In this document: piece by piece, positions 1-9,417 of the stretch | Layout: every line of letters starts with the position of its first letter | How positions within the stretch are numbered: the first letter of the stretch is position 1 | Origin: Trichaptum fuscoviolaceum | Taxonomy: Eukaryota; Basidiomycota; Agaricomycetes; Hymenochaetales; Trichaptaceae | Direction of reading: 5' to 3' | Length of the DNA: 64,000 nucleotides | NCBI GenBank assembly: GCA_910574455.1 | Contig: CAJSYZ010000010.1 | Span: 2,384,770 to 2,448,769 of the forward strand | Position numbers and translations under genes: made by a program | Notes under the pieces: generated by a model | Told to the model about the DNA's origin: nothing | What the model saw: only the letters and a program-made list of their open reading frames with translations | The model's database searches: none

Positions 1-1308
1 GCAGCTGCATTCATTGCTTCTTTATTTGCTTCCTTTGCCTGTCGCGATCTTGATGCCTTGCTTGTCACTTCGTTCTGCAGCTCGTCCACTTTTGTCCGTT
101 CCAACAACAGTTCAGAGCTGCGCGTGCGCGCGTCCTGCACCTCAATGCTGTAGGGTAATGCATTCTTGTCTGTTGATGTCCGTAGCACGCGCTTGACAGA
201 ATTGTTGCCGTCAATGCATGTTAACGTTGAATACTTCAGTGCAGGCTCGCCTTGAGTTTTGTACGAACATGCGGGGCAGGCTGAGCGTAAAGCAGATAAC
301 GGATCTTTGTATAATAGCGCGTCGAGCTGCTTGTCGATGCGATGCTTTATCTCGAGGTAAACGTCGAAAGCAATGGAGAAGCTGCTGCGATAGGACGAAT
401 TGTACACAACACCTTGCAACTCGCATAGTGTGCGAACGTAGGCCTGGATGCTAAGTGACGGACATCGACTGCTTAGAACTTCGTATAGCTTGAGCGACTT
501 GCAGGTAATGCCTGACTCAGGGTGCAGAGGCGCGACAGCAATAACTCCATTGCGAGCCATAGTAACTGTTATGCCCAGCCCCGCAATGACAGAATACGCC
601 GGCGTTGACCTGTCGAAGATATCAACAACAAGTATTGGTGCATGCTTGCAGGACTGCTCAGCCGTTTCTTGCCCACTGTTTGCTTCTGTGACTTCTGCAT
701 TATTGCAAATTGGCACACCATGCTGCTCAAAATCCAGAAACGCATGGACAAGCTCTGGGAGCAGTGCGTCCCATGCATCGTTTCGTCTTTGTGTTCGGTC
801 CCTTCGGCTGCGTTCGTCCCTTCGCCGCTGTGTGTTGTTGGATAAGCTAGGGTATAGTGATGTAAGCTTTTCAGTTTGTCTTCTATGCCCTTGCTATACT
901 GCTTACCTGCGCAACTCTCTGACCCATTCCTGATGACCACGCAGAGCTCCTAGCCAGCCATCTTCGCTCTCGACTTCTTCCCAGCTACCAATTTCATCCG
1001 CATCGCAATCGTTGTCTTCTTCCGTTACCAGAAAATCCTGTTCGCCTGCCTGCTCTGTGCGACTACCTGATGCAACTGAAGTTGACAGTCCTGTTGCTAT
1101 TTAATGCATATGTTAGTCATCAAGCACCAGCTTTTGTCAACACAGACAGACCTAACCATGCTTCTGCCTGGCGGTTCTCCACCCGTTCGCGGTTGCGCAT
1201 AGCAGCTGGTGCTTTGCGGAGTCTCGCGTGGCTAGCAGAGCTCATTGCGCCTTCATGCTGGCTCAGTGTTCTGCCTTTTTGTGAGACAGCTCTCTTCGCC
1301 TTTGGCAT
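1..1308 (-). CDS. KDZ-superfamily transposase, 3' end cut off by window edge
   Basis: Minus-strand gene entering the window from its 5' end. Predicted exon 1 is 1308-1152 (ATG at 1308), then a 55-bp GT..TAG intron, exon 2 from 1096 to about 924 or 907, and a long exon from 827 that stays open to base 1. The long exon carries hallmarks of KDZ (Kyakuja-Dileera-Zisupton) transposases: the Arg-rich helix before WDALLPELV, the block FDVYLEIKHRIDKQ, then CPAC, then GEPALKYSTL and DGNNSVKR, where the N-terminal cysteine cluster meets the catalytic region. KDZ enzymes are DDE cut-and-paste transposases common in mushrooms. The join of exon 2 to exon 3 is uncertain: the strong GTAAGC donor at 906 gives the wrong phase, whereas a weaker GTCAGA donor at 923 keeps frame. 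The copy may therefore be decayed. The catalytic core lies outside the window. Confidence 0.75.
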
Positions 1309-2154
1309 TATGTGCTGACAAACAAGCGTATGTACGCTGCGTTTCCGTTGCTTTGAAGAGTCTTTAGGGCACGGTATCGCAGCATTTCGTGATAGGGAGA
1401 GTGTAGCATTTGTTTTACAGCGTGCGCTTGCCGCATGTTCACTCTGCTACTGCAGTCACATGATGTTGTTCACAGGGCTTGTGTAAATAAATTGATGGAT
1501 TGGATTTATGCTTTCAAATAAATACATTGCCTGCTGTTTCTATGAATTTATTACAGAATGCAAAAAAAATGAAGCCAAACGGACAAGAATTGAGCGAGAC
1601 GGCCGTGCTCGCCGTCGCCGACAGCGAGCACGGGGTGTGGTGACGGCGCTGACGCGTTGTGGGCGCGTGGGAGGCATGGCGGCAAGGTCCGTGGCGCGCG
1701 CGGGACTCGCTGCACAGACCCTTACGGCGGTTGCCGGGTCAGGGCTCTGGGTCCCCGGGCATAGCTAGCCCGGCATGCAGCTGAACGACCGCCCTTTGTA
1801 TCCATAATTGTTTTTTAAAATACATATATTGTTTGTGTTCTACACTTTCTATGCAATGCAAAAAAAACGAAGCCAAACGGACAAGAATTGAGCGAGACGG
1901 CCGTGCTCGCTGTCGGCGACGGCGAGCACGGGGTGTGGTGACGGCGACGACGCGTCGTGGGCGCGTGGGAGGCGCGGCGGCAAGGTCCGAGGCACGGCGC
2001 GCGCGCGCGACACGCAGGACAGACCCTTACGGCGGTCGCCGAGGCCAGCCCCCAGGGTCCTCGGTCAAGCTGGGCCTGGTGGGCAGCTCTGTGAGTGTCA
2101 AAGTCCCTCAAAACTGACGGGACGGCATTAGTATAGTAAATTAGACGCATCAGA
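1309..2154. repeat. Two GC-rich direct repeats with conserved hairpins (about 1515-1775 and 1815-2080)
   Basis: Two imperfect direct copies about 298 bp apart. Each starts with an AT-rich lead and an A-tract (GCAAAAAAAA at about 1560 and 1858), then a shared core beginning AAGCCAAACGGACAAGAAT. In both, a perfect 10-bp stem CCGTGCTCGC / GCGAGCACGG encloses an 11-nt loop (about 1602-1632 and 1900-1930), although the loop bases differ between copies. They lie just upstream of the KDZ gene start and just left of the LINE nest. Short reading frames through both copies look like by-products of GC richness. 1309-1514 shows nothing else. Confidence 0.6.
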
Positions 2155-2201
2155 ACCTAACTAGCCAGTAGCCATGAGTCATGGCTACTGGCTAACTAGG
2201 T
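2155..2201. repeat. 47-bp near-perfect palindrome
   Basis: The sequence is symmetric about base 2178. Arms of 23 bp pair with only two mismatches (positions 6 and 7 of the arm), with AGCCAGTAGCCATGA as the uninterrupted inner part. It lies 24 bp from the left border of the LINE nest. It could be a foldback site or the scar of a hairpin-mediated rearrangement; no function is visible. Confidence 0.7.
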
Positions 2202-2224
2202 ACTGACAGGGTGGGAATCACAGG

Positions 2225-3012
2225 TGCGACATCTCCATGAGTGCGCGCGGACGACGTTTTGGTGGGCCTGTGATTGCCAAGTATTTGTCGGCATTTGAGG
2301 CAGTGGCATGGGCAAGATGAGCTTCCCATTGCTTCTCGGCATTGAGGGTGTTCTGCTCGCGGATGGCGGATATCGAAGGAAGGGAAGATGAGGGTGGCAG
2401 TTCTGTGGCTTTCTTTGCCTCTTCATCAGCCCATTCGTTTCCTGGGACGCCTGAGTGACCCGGGCACCAGTGAAACTCGATTTTGAGGTTGGGGTGAATG
2501 TCCAGCAGGTTGGTGATGCCTGCTTTCCAAGCGAGTAGTAAGTGGGCGCCAGGTGCTGAGGGCCAGTCGCGGACAAGGCAAAGGGCGGTTAGCGAATCTG
2601 ACATGAAGACGATGGACTCCACTTCCAGGAGGTGGCGGCCAAAGTGAGAGGCAGCCCAAGCTGGAGCAGACGCAAGGGAGAAGATCTCAGCGTCAGTGGC
2701 AGTGGCGATTTTGGGGGAAGCGCAGTGTCTGAAGCCCAAGCGATGTTGACCGCGCATAGCGACAATTGCTGAGCCAGACTTGTGCTCGAGTCTGGAGCCG
2801 TCTGTGAAGATCTGGACGGAGGATGTGGTGCACAGAGAGTTGGCAGATGCGACAAACGCCTGGCGAGTGTCAGTGTCAACGGGACCGGCAGGGATGGCAA
2901 ACTTGAGGCGTCCTCCAGCAAAAGCAAGTGGATCCTCCCAGGGAGAGTGTGTGTACGCAGGGACCTGTTGGGCAATCGGGACACGGTCGGCAAGCGAAGA
3001 AGAGTACAGGCG
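2225..3012 (-). pseudogene. LINE copy D, RNase H-domain fragment (3' piece of split copy)
   Basis: About 790 bp of antisense LINE ORF2, open from the residues RLYSSSLADR (3012) to ALMEMS (2225), covering the linker and the RNase H domain. Visible motifs are IFTDGSRLE, SDSLTALCLVRDW and WCPGHSGVPGNEWADEE. Both ends are internal breaks: there is no poly(A), 3'UTR or RT domain. On the right it abuts the 5' end of full-length copy A head to head. It is best read as the remainder of copy D, whose 5' piece lies at 32913-35682; about 1.23 kb between the two pieces is missing. RNase H removes RNA from the RNA:DNA hybrid during target-primed reverse transcription. Confidence 0.85.
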
Positions 3013-3080
3013 CATCCTTCTTGACCTCTAACCACTACCTTCCCGATTTGGTCGAGCCCCCCCGCTCCCATCGGTTAGGC

Positions 3081-5044
3081 ATGGCAGACAGCCACACATC
3101 TAAGAAACCGTCTATCGCGGCCAAACCTGGTCGGTCGTCAGCCTCTGCTGCTGCCGCCGCCACTGGCCAACCCCCCTCCGTCACCGTTGTTGCTCCGGCA
3201 ACGACATCGACCGCCACCCCCGTCCCCTCGGCTCTGGGCTCGCCTGTACAGCTCAGACAAAGGGAACTCGATGTACTACCACCCTCCTCACCACTCCCAC
3301 CTAGCTCTGATGCTGATATGCCGTTGGCCTTCCCGGCAACACCGCGCGCGGGTGAGAAGCGTACGGCCTCTGTCCTGTCCCCACTACCGGGGCGCCCTGC
3401 TCCCCCCACTGATTCCATTCCGGAACATGAGATGGCACTGATACATGGCATGTACCATCTCTGGGACACCCTCTCTGACCAGCTCACGGCCAACTTCGCT
3501 GACCTGAGCAAGACCCCCCACGAGCGAATGATGTGTGAACGCCAGCACACTAGGTGGACTGTATGCAGCAACCTACACAATGCTGTCGACACTTGTGGAT
3601 GGGAAGGATGCTAATCCCAACGTCAAAGAGTATGCTGACCGTGCGGCAGCTGCCTTCCAACAACACCACGCTGAAACCGGCGTCCCACTCCCCCCACCAT
3701 TTGTACCCCCCCCCACCCCAGACAATGATCCAGCATCTAGCAAGAGCATGGCCACTATGAACAAGGCTCTTGGACAGCTGATCAAGGAAGTCCGCGTTGT
3801 GCAGAAGCAGAATGCAGGCATCAGTAAGTTGAACAGCGATGTTGGCACCCTCTCCAGACAGGTGCAGACTCTACTCGACCGGCCTCCACCTCGCCCCCCT
3901 CGCATCAACCCGCCGCCACCTCCCCAGGTAGCTCCAGCCCCAGTCCCACTCACCTATGCTCAGGTGGCAGCTGTTGCTGCCCCAGCACCCCCTGCCACTA
4001 CCACCCCAGCCCCCAAGGCCACGGGCAGGACCACTCCCAAGAAGGCGCCCCTCCTCAGGACGTTCCTCACCCCCACCACCCAAGATGTATGCCAAGGAGC
4101 CGACCCTGGTGTTTACAGCTAATCCCTACATCCCAGCAGCTAAGCGCAAGTCTGGTGCCGCCCTTACAACTGCGGTGCGTAATTTCTTTGCTGAGCTGCC
4201 CACCACAAAGCGTCTTCTGGTGCGGTCTGCGGTTTTCAACACTAAAGGCCGCATTGTATGCACGTTCACTAACCGTCCAGGCTCTACTGAGGGCATGGCG
4301 GTTGAAAGCGCTCTTGATAGCCATGCGGGTGCCCTGTGTGCTCACTTGGCTCCCATTTGCTACACGGGTACCATGCAAGTGCCACCGGTACTCACTGCAA
4401 CCCGGGTCCGTCCGCGGTCCACCCTTAGGATTTCCATGGTCCCCACTAGGGACACTACTCTTCCCAAGGGTCAGCGGACGACGTACACTCAGGAGGATCT
4501 GCTGGCCGAGTTTAACAGCAATCCCATTCTTAGCGACCTCCAGTACATTGTCCCCCCCCATTACACAGCACAATCGGATGCACTCGAGAAAGAGAAACTC
4601 GAGATTTGCCCGGTTATTTTCACCTTTGCAGACAGAGAGAAAGGAGAAATACGCGAGAAGCTCCTCAAAAAGCCGACCATGTGGCTCTTCGGAATCCGGC
4701 TCCGCTTATCCATACCACCAATGCGCCCAGGCTTCTCTCAATGCGACAGATGCCAGGCGCTTGGTCATTCCAGCAGGGGCTGTAAGGCCCCTATCACATG
4801 TGCGTATTGCGCTGGCCCGCATGCCACTAAATATCACCGCTCGAAGTGCCCAACCTGCGCTCAGGAAGCTGTCCCAGCTGGCACCCCATGCTCCCACCCC
4901 CGTCTCTGCGCTAACTGCCAGGGCCCTCATAGATCCACATCTGTGAAGTGCCCTCAGAGGCGTAAGTATGGCCCTTCACCAAACGATGATGAGTCCGATT
5001 CAGACTCTGATTCGCCCGATGACACTATGGAGCAAGGAGAATGA
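3081..5044 (+). pseudogene. LINE ORF1 (Gag-like, CCHC zinc knuckles), copy A, two frameshifts
   Basis: ORF1 encodes the nucleic-acid-binding chaperone that coats LINE RNA. The start ATG at 3081 (MADSHTSKK) is shared by all copies. Compared with copy C, a 1-nt insertion near 3535 (ATGATGTGTGAAC) and a 1-nt C insertion near 4050 move the frame twice, so this copy reads in three pieces (3081 to about 3536, about 3535 to 4050, about 4050 to 5044). The protein starts Ala/Ser/Pro-rich, then has a short helical segment (KEVRVVQKQNAGISKLNSD), a Pro-rich linker, a core domain, and C-terminal knuckles CDRCQALGHSSRGC, CAYCAGPHATKYHRSKC and CANCQGPHRSTSVKC. The tail is acidic (DDESDSDSDSPDD). Its stop overlaps the ORF2 start as ATGA. 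Confidence 0.9.
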
Positions 5045-8000
5045 TTGACACACTCCGTGTCCTTCAGTGGAATGCTGCCCACTCATTAGCAGCAATTCAT
5101 TCTCTTTTTCCTCTTCTTGCTAACAACCCCCGCCCCCCACACCTTCTACTTATCCAGGAACCGCCCTGGTACAAGATCGGTACCCAACCCTCATTGACTA
5201 ACCCAGATGGAGAGGACGTCTTCAATGTCCCCTCTATTCCAGGTTACGTCCCCTGCCTCCCACCGGCCACTCGTCCGCGAGTGGTTACTTACGTTTCACG
5301 GTCCCTTCCAACACACTCATGGTCTATCGTTGGTGCAGCGTCACATGGCACTGACGTCCTGACTATTGAGGTTCGCTCTACCCACACTGTCCGCCTCTGC
5401 AATTACTATGGCCAGCAGGCGCCAGAGAGGGTAGCCCCAACCCCCACTTACCCAGGTGAGTCGTTTCTCTTCAGTCTCACCCCGGCAATAGCCGCTTCCC
5501 TAACGATTGCTGGCGACTTCAATCGCCGGCATCGTTCCTGGTCAGAGTTGCCATGTTCCAATGCCGAGTCAAACAGGGGGCAACCCTTGGATGACTTCTT
5601 CCGAGAGCATGGACATGAGCCTGCCCATCACCCAGATGTGGACACTCGTCCGGGTAAAGATGGGCCGCGTTGTCCGATCGATATGGTCTGGACTGCGCCC
5701 AACATCCCACCAGAGCAGGTGATGGACACATTCACCAGCTCCCACTCCGCTCTCTCAGACCACACCCTACTCACATGGGAGGTGCCAGTTGGACCGTTCG
5801 TCCACCTTCCACGGCCCCCCAGACTGTCTAATGATGACAGAGAGGCGTGGTGTGCTACTGCCTTTCCCTTGCTGCATGAGGCGTTCGTGCTTCCTGCGTC
5901 AGACAAGGCTGAACTAGATGCCAAAGCCAAAGCCATTCAATCCGCAATGGTGTCGGCGATGGAGTCAATGACTAAACCCAGAAAGCGCTCCAAGACAGAG
6001 GTCCCCTGGTGGTCCCCTGAGTGCTCATCCTCACTCGCGGCAATTAAGGACGCCCCTACCGCCCTTTTGCGCGCCGCTGCTAAACGCGCCTTCAAAGCCA
6101 CCACCAGAGCAGCGCGTCGCGTGTTCTATGCAGAACAGGTCAAAGACGCCAATTCCACCAACATCTGGAGCTGGGCCAAGCGTGGCCTTGGCATCCGTCC
6201 CACTCCTGTGCCATCGCTGAGGAAACCAGACGGCACCTTCACCACTACTGAGCAGGAGAAAGCTGAGTTGTTCCATTCTACCTACTTTCCCCCTCCCCCA
6301 CCACTTCCAGCAGCGGGCTTACGCCCGCTGCCCCCACCTTCTGCAGCGGCGCTTCCCATACTCATGAAAGAGCTTATGGACGCCCTGGCCGGCACCTCCA
6401 ACTTGTCTGCTCCTGGCCCCTCGGGCGTCGGATACCGTCCCCTCAAATGGGTGATTGGATCCTTCGCTAAGGAGGTGCTATCTTTGTTCAACGACTGTCT
6501 GCGCTTGGGCCACCACCCAGCGTGCTGGCGGATAACAAAGGTAGTAATGCTCAGGAAGCCAAACAAGAAGGACCAATTCTCTCCTCGGTCTTACAGACCG
6601 ATTACTCTTGAGGAGACCTTAGGGAAACTCCTTGAGAAGATTCTTGCTAACCGTCTCCAGTTTATGGCTAACACCCAGAACTGGCTTCCCCCAAACCAGT
6701 ATGGCGGTCGTCAAGGGCATTCTGTCTACGATGCCGCCCAACGCCTTTTACAGATTGTGGAGAAAGCCCAGTTGGAAGACAAAGTGTGTTCTGTCCTAGC
6801 GGTGGACATACAAGGCTTCTTTGACTCGGTCCATCCACAACACCTCCACCACCGGCTCTTGGAGTTAGGCTGTTCGCCAGACATGGCGGATTGGTGCCTT
6901 TCTTTCATGACCGGGCGGGAGGCTGCTATCTCTTTTGATGGCACCACACTCCCTAGTGTCCGTAAACCGGACTTTGGGACGCCTCAGGGCTCCCCTGTCT
7001 CACCCATTCTCTCCACTCTTTTTGCAGCTATTGCGATTCAGCGGTTCCGCCACCCTGACTGCGAGCTCCTAGCATACGTCGACGACCACATGATTGCCAT
7101 CACTGGCTCATCAGTCACCGCCAACTGCAGGAACTTAGTAGGCGCTTATCACCACCTCAACTCGCTCTTCAACGACATCAATCTCAACATCGAGACCGCG
7201 AAGACTGAGCTCCTCCATTTCCACCCCCCTGGGCGTCGCCACAGATATCGCGGCTGGGACTCCCGGGGCGTCCAACTCGACGAGGACACTCTCATTAAGC
7301 CCTCCATCCCACTTCGGTGGTTGGGGATCTGGTGGGACCCGGCCTTGTCTTTCAAACCCCATGTTGAGCGCATGCGCTCCAAGGGCCTCTCCACACTCGC
7401 TGCCATCCGCCTGCTCGCCAACACAGAGCGAGGCATGTCCGCCCTCAACCTTCGCCAGCTTTACTCAGCCTGCGTCAGAACAGTCCTCGCATGGGCTGCG
7501 CCGGTTTGGTACACTGGCACCCGCCAGAAGACCCTTGTGGCTCGTCTACAGGGTGTCCAGAACACCGCTTGCAGGTGGATCCTTGGTGTTTACCGAGGCG
7601 CTTCACCGCTAAGCACCAATTACCTTTGCTCTATGCCCCCGTTTCAGTTTTATTTCAATTATCTTAAAACTAATCATGCTCTTCGCCTTTGGCGCACTCC
7701 TCATTCTGTAGGTAGACGTGCTATTCCTGCAGCACAAAAACCACGCCTGTATTCTTCTTCGCTTGCCGACCGTGTCCCGATTGCCCAACAGGTCCCTGCG
7801 TACACACACTCTCCCTGGGAGGATCCACTTGCCTTTGCTGGAGGACGCCTCAAATTTGCCATCCCTGCCGGTCCCGTTGACACTGACACTCGCCAGGCGT
7901 TTGTCGCATCTGCCAACTCTCTGTGCACCACATCCTCCGTCCAGATCTTCACGGACGGCTCCAGACTCGAGCACAAGTCTGGCTCAGCAATTGTCGCTAT

Positions 8001-9048
8001 GCGCGGTCACCATCGCTTGGGCTTCAGACACTGCGCTTCTCCCAAAATCGCCACTGCCACTGACGCTGAGATCTTCTCCCTTGCGTCTGCTCCAGCTTGG
8101 GCTGCCTCTCACTTCGGCCGCCACCTCCTGGAAGTGGAGTCCATTGTCTTCATGTCAGACTCGCTAACCGCCCTCCGCCTTGTCCGCGACTGGCCTTCAG
8201 CGCCTGGCGCCCACCTTCTACTCGCTTGGAAAGCAGGCATCACCAACCTGCTGGACATTCACCCCAACCTCAAAATCGAGTTTCACTGGTGCCCGGGTCA
8301 CTCAGGCGTCCCAGGAAACGAATGGGCTGATGAAGAGGCAAAGAAAGCCACAGAACTGCCACCCTCATCTTCCCTGCCTTCGATATCCGCCCTCCGCGAG
8401 CAGAACACCCTCAACGCCCAGAAGCAATGGGAGGACCACCTCGCCCACGCCACTGCCTCCACTGCCGACAAGTACTTGGCAATCACAGGCCCACCAAAAC
8501 GACGTCCGCGCGCACTCATGGAGATGTCGGACACCTACCCCCGCGCTGAGATTTCAGCAGTTGCTCAAGTCCTCTGCTGCGCTGGCCCCTTTGGGGCGTA
8601 CTGGATGCGCATGAGCCCAGAATATAGGCGCAGAAATGGCCTGATCACCTACTGTCGTTGGCACAATCATCCCCCCTGGCCCGCCCAGACCGCCGCCCAC
8701 ATACTCGGTGGTTGCGAGACATTCCGCCCTTGGATTGGAAAGGTCTGGCCTAAAGGCACCCCACTCCCAGCCCACCACACAGAGTGGGCAGACGAACCTA
8801 TTATCGACGTGATTCGCAAGTGGCTTAAGTTCACTAAGCATCTCGACCGCCCCACTCAGCGCACCTCAGCTGCCATCCGCCTTGCATTTGCGATGATGGA
8901 GCTAGATGGCCTCCCAACCGACCAGGACATGGACCTGACGACCCTTCGTGTGTACGTACGGCGCGCCCTTGGACCACGCACTCAGGACACGGACCCGGAT
9001 CTTTATGATTTTAACGGTCACGTTTCAGACCCTCCTCTTGATCTTTGA
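5041..9048 (+). CDS. LINE ORF2 polyprotein (APE endonuclease - RT - RNase H), copy A, intact
   Basis: 1,335 codons with no stop or shift. Residues 1-230 form an APE-type endonuclease that nicks the target: LQWNAAH, IQEPPWY, GDFNRRH, and SDHTLLTWE at the end. The reverse transcriptase spans roughly 490-760, with SYRPITLEETLGKLLEK, VDIQGFFDSVH, GTPQGSPVSP and the catalytic YVDD at 679-682. RNase H follows at about 965-1100 (FTDGSRLE, SDSLTALRLVRDW, WCPGHSGVPGNEWADEE). A C-terminal Cys/His stretch (YCRWHN..HILGGC) may bind zinc. Translation probably relies on termination-reinitiation, because the start ATG at 5041 overlaps the ORF1 stop in ATGA. It is the only complete ORF2 in the nest. Confidence 0.93.
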   Translation: MIDTLRVLQWNAAHSLAAIHSLFPLLANNPRPPHLLLIQEPPWYKIGTQPSLTNPDGEDVFNVPSIPGYVPCLPPATRPRVVTYVSRSLPTHSWSIVGAASHGTDVLTIEVRSTHTVRLCNYYGQQAPERVAPTPTYPGESFLFSLTPAIAASLTIAGDFNRRHRSWSELPCSNAESNRGQPLDDFFREHGHEPAHHPDVDTRPGKDGPRCPIDMVWTAPNIPPEQVMDTFTSSHSALSDHTLLTWEVPVGPFVHLPRPPRLSNDDREAWCATAFPLLHEAFVLPASDKAELDAKAKAIQSAMVSAMESMTKPRKRSKTEVPWWSPECSSSLAAIKDAPTALLRAAAKRAFKATTRAARRVFYAEQVKDANSTNIWSWAKRGLGIRPTPVPSLRKPDGTFTTTEQEKAELFHSTYFPPPPPLPAAGLRPLPPPSAAALPILMKELMDALAGTSNLSAPGPSGVGYRPLKWVIGSFAKEVLSLFNDCLRLGHHPACWRITKVVMLRKPNKKDQFSPRSYRPITLEETLGKLLEKILANRLQFMANTQNWLPPNQYGGRQGHSVYDAAQRLLQIVEKAQLEDKVCSVLAVDIQGFFDSVHPQHLHHRLLELGCSPDMADWCLSFMTGREAAISFDGTTLPSVRKPDFGTPQGSPVSPILSTLFAAIAIQRFRHPDCELLAYVDDHMIAITGSSVTANCRNLVGAYHHLNSLFNDINLNIETAKTELLHFHPPGRRHRYRGWDSRGVQLDEDTLIKPSIPLRWLGIWWDPALSFKPHVERMRSKGLSTLAAIRLLANTERGMSALNLRQLYSACVRTVLAWAAPVWYTGTRQKTLVARLQGVQNTACRWILGVYRGASPLSTNYLCSMPPFQFYFNYLKTNHALRLWRTPHSVGRRAIPAAQKPRLYSSSLADRVPIAQQVPAYTHSPWEDPLAFAGGRLKFAIPAGPVDTDTRQAFVASANSLCTTSSVQIFTDGSRLEHKSGSAIVAMRGHHRLGFRHCASPKIATATDAEIFSLASAPAWAASHFGRHLLEVESIVFMSDSLTALRLVRDWPSAPGAHLLLAWKAGITNLLDIHPNLKIEFHWCPGHSGVPGNEWADEEAKKATELPPSSSLPSISALREQNTLNAQKQWEDHLAHATASTADKYLAITGPPKRRPRALMEMSDTYPRAEISAVAQVLCCAGPFGAYWMRMSPEYRRRNGLITYCRWHNHPPWPAQTAAHILGGCETFRPWIGKVWPKGTPLPAHHTEWADEPIIDVIRKWLKFTKHLDRPTQRTSAAIRLAFAMMELDGLPTDQDMDLTTLRVYVRRALGPRTQDTDPDLYDFNGHVSDPPLDL

Positions 9049-9384
9049 TGCAACTTACTTCTTTGTTATGTATGAGGCACCAGCGATCCCAGACAGAACA
9101 GTGCTTTACCCAGGTTAACGCCCAGGTACTGTGCCCGGACGCGCCCTCTTTTCTAAACTTCGTTTGTGCTTGTAGTGTAGGTTCACCTGCACCTTGACAT
9201 GGGCGCGGTGATATGTAAACCAATCTCTCCTCTCTCCTTTCCCTTTCTTTAATAGGCGGTGCGCCCACTTAGCCGCCACCTTCGGTGGCGGGCACCTCCC
9301 GCCCAGTTTCGTAGTTTACCTCGATGACGGGCGCCTCCGTCGTAGATAGGTCATGTACTTAGCTATGCTGCAGGAATAATAAAG

Positions 9385-9415
<31 letters not shown>
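9049..9415 (+). other. LINE 3'UTR with competing hairpins and poly(A) tail
   Basis: 338 nt of 3'UTR and 29 A residues. An 8-bp stem CCGCCACC-TTC-GGTGGCGG (9273-9291) overlaps a second stem GGCGGG-CACCT-CCCGCC (9287-9303). An upstream GGCGG at 9255 could also pair with the first arm. All copies with a 3' end keep these bases. The end is AATAATAAAGGC followed by the A tract (unit 2 has AAAGCC). Such structures are plausible RT-recognition elements, but this is inferred. Confidence 0.65.

Positions 9416-9417
<2 letters not shown>

Larger units (their letters stand above)
3013..9415 (+). mobile_element. Full-length Tad1-like LINE, copy A
   Basis: A complete non-LTR element of about 6.4 kb. It has a 68-nt 5'UTR starting CATCCTTCTTGACC, the same start seen in copy C and in both 5'-inverted units. 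Then come ORF1 (broken), ORF2 (intact), a 338-nt 3'UTR and a 29-nt poly(A) at 9387-9415. The domain order (ORF1 with CCHC knuckles; ORF2 with APE, RT and RNase H) fits the fungal Tad1 clade. It appears inserted into copy D, because both flanks are minus-strand LINE sequence, but no target duplication is visible and about 1.23 kb of D is missing. The clade call rests on domain order and host, not on a tree. Confidence 0.92.

Noticed and set aside
9316..9415. ORF1 fusion ending in a poly-Phe stretch
   Set aside because: The Phe run is the antisense of copy A's poly(A) tail and the stop lies in its 3'UTR; it is a junction artefact, not a designed protein.
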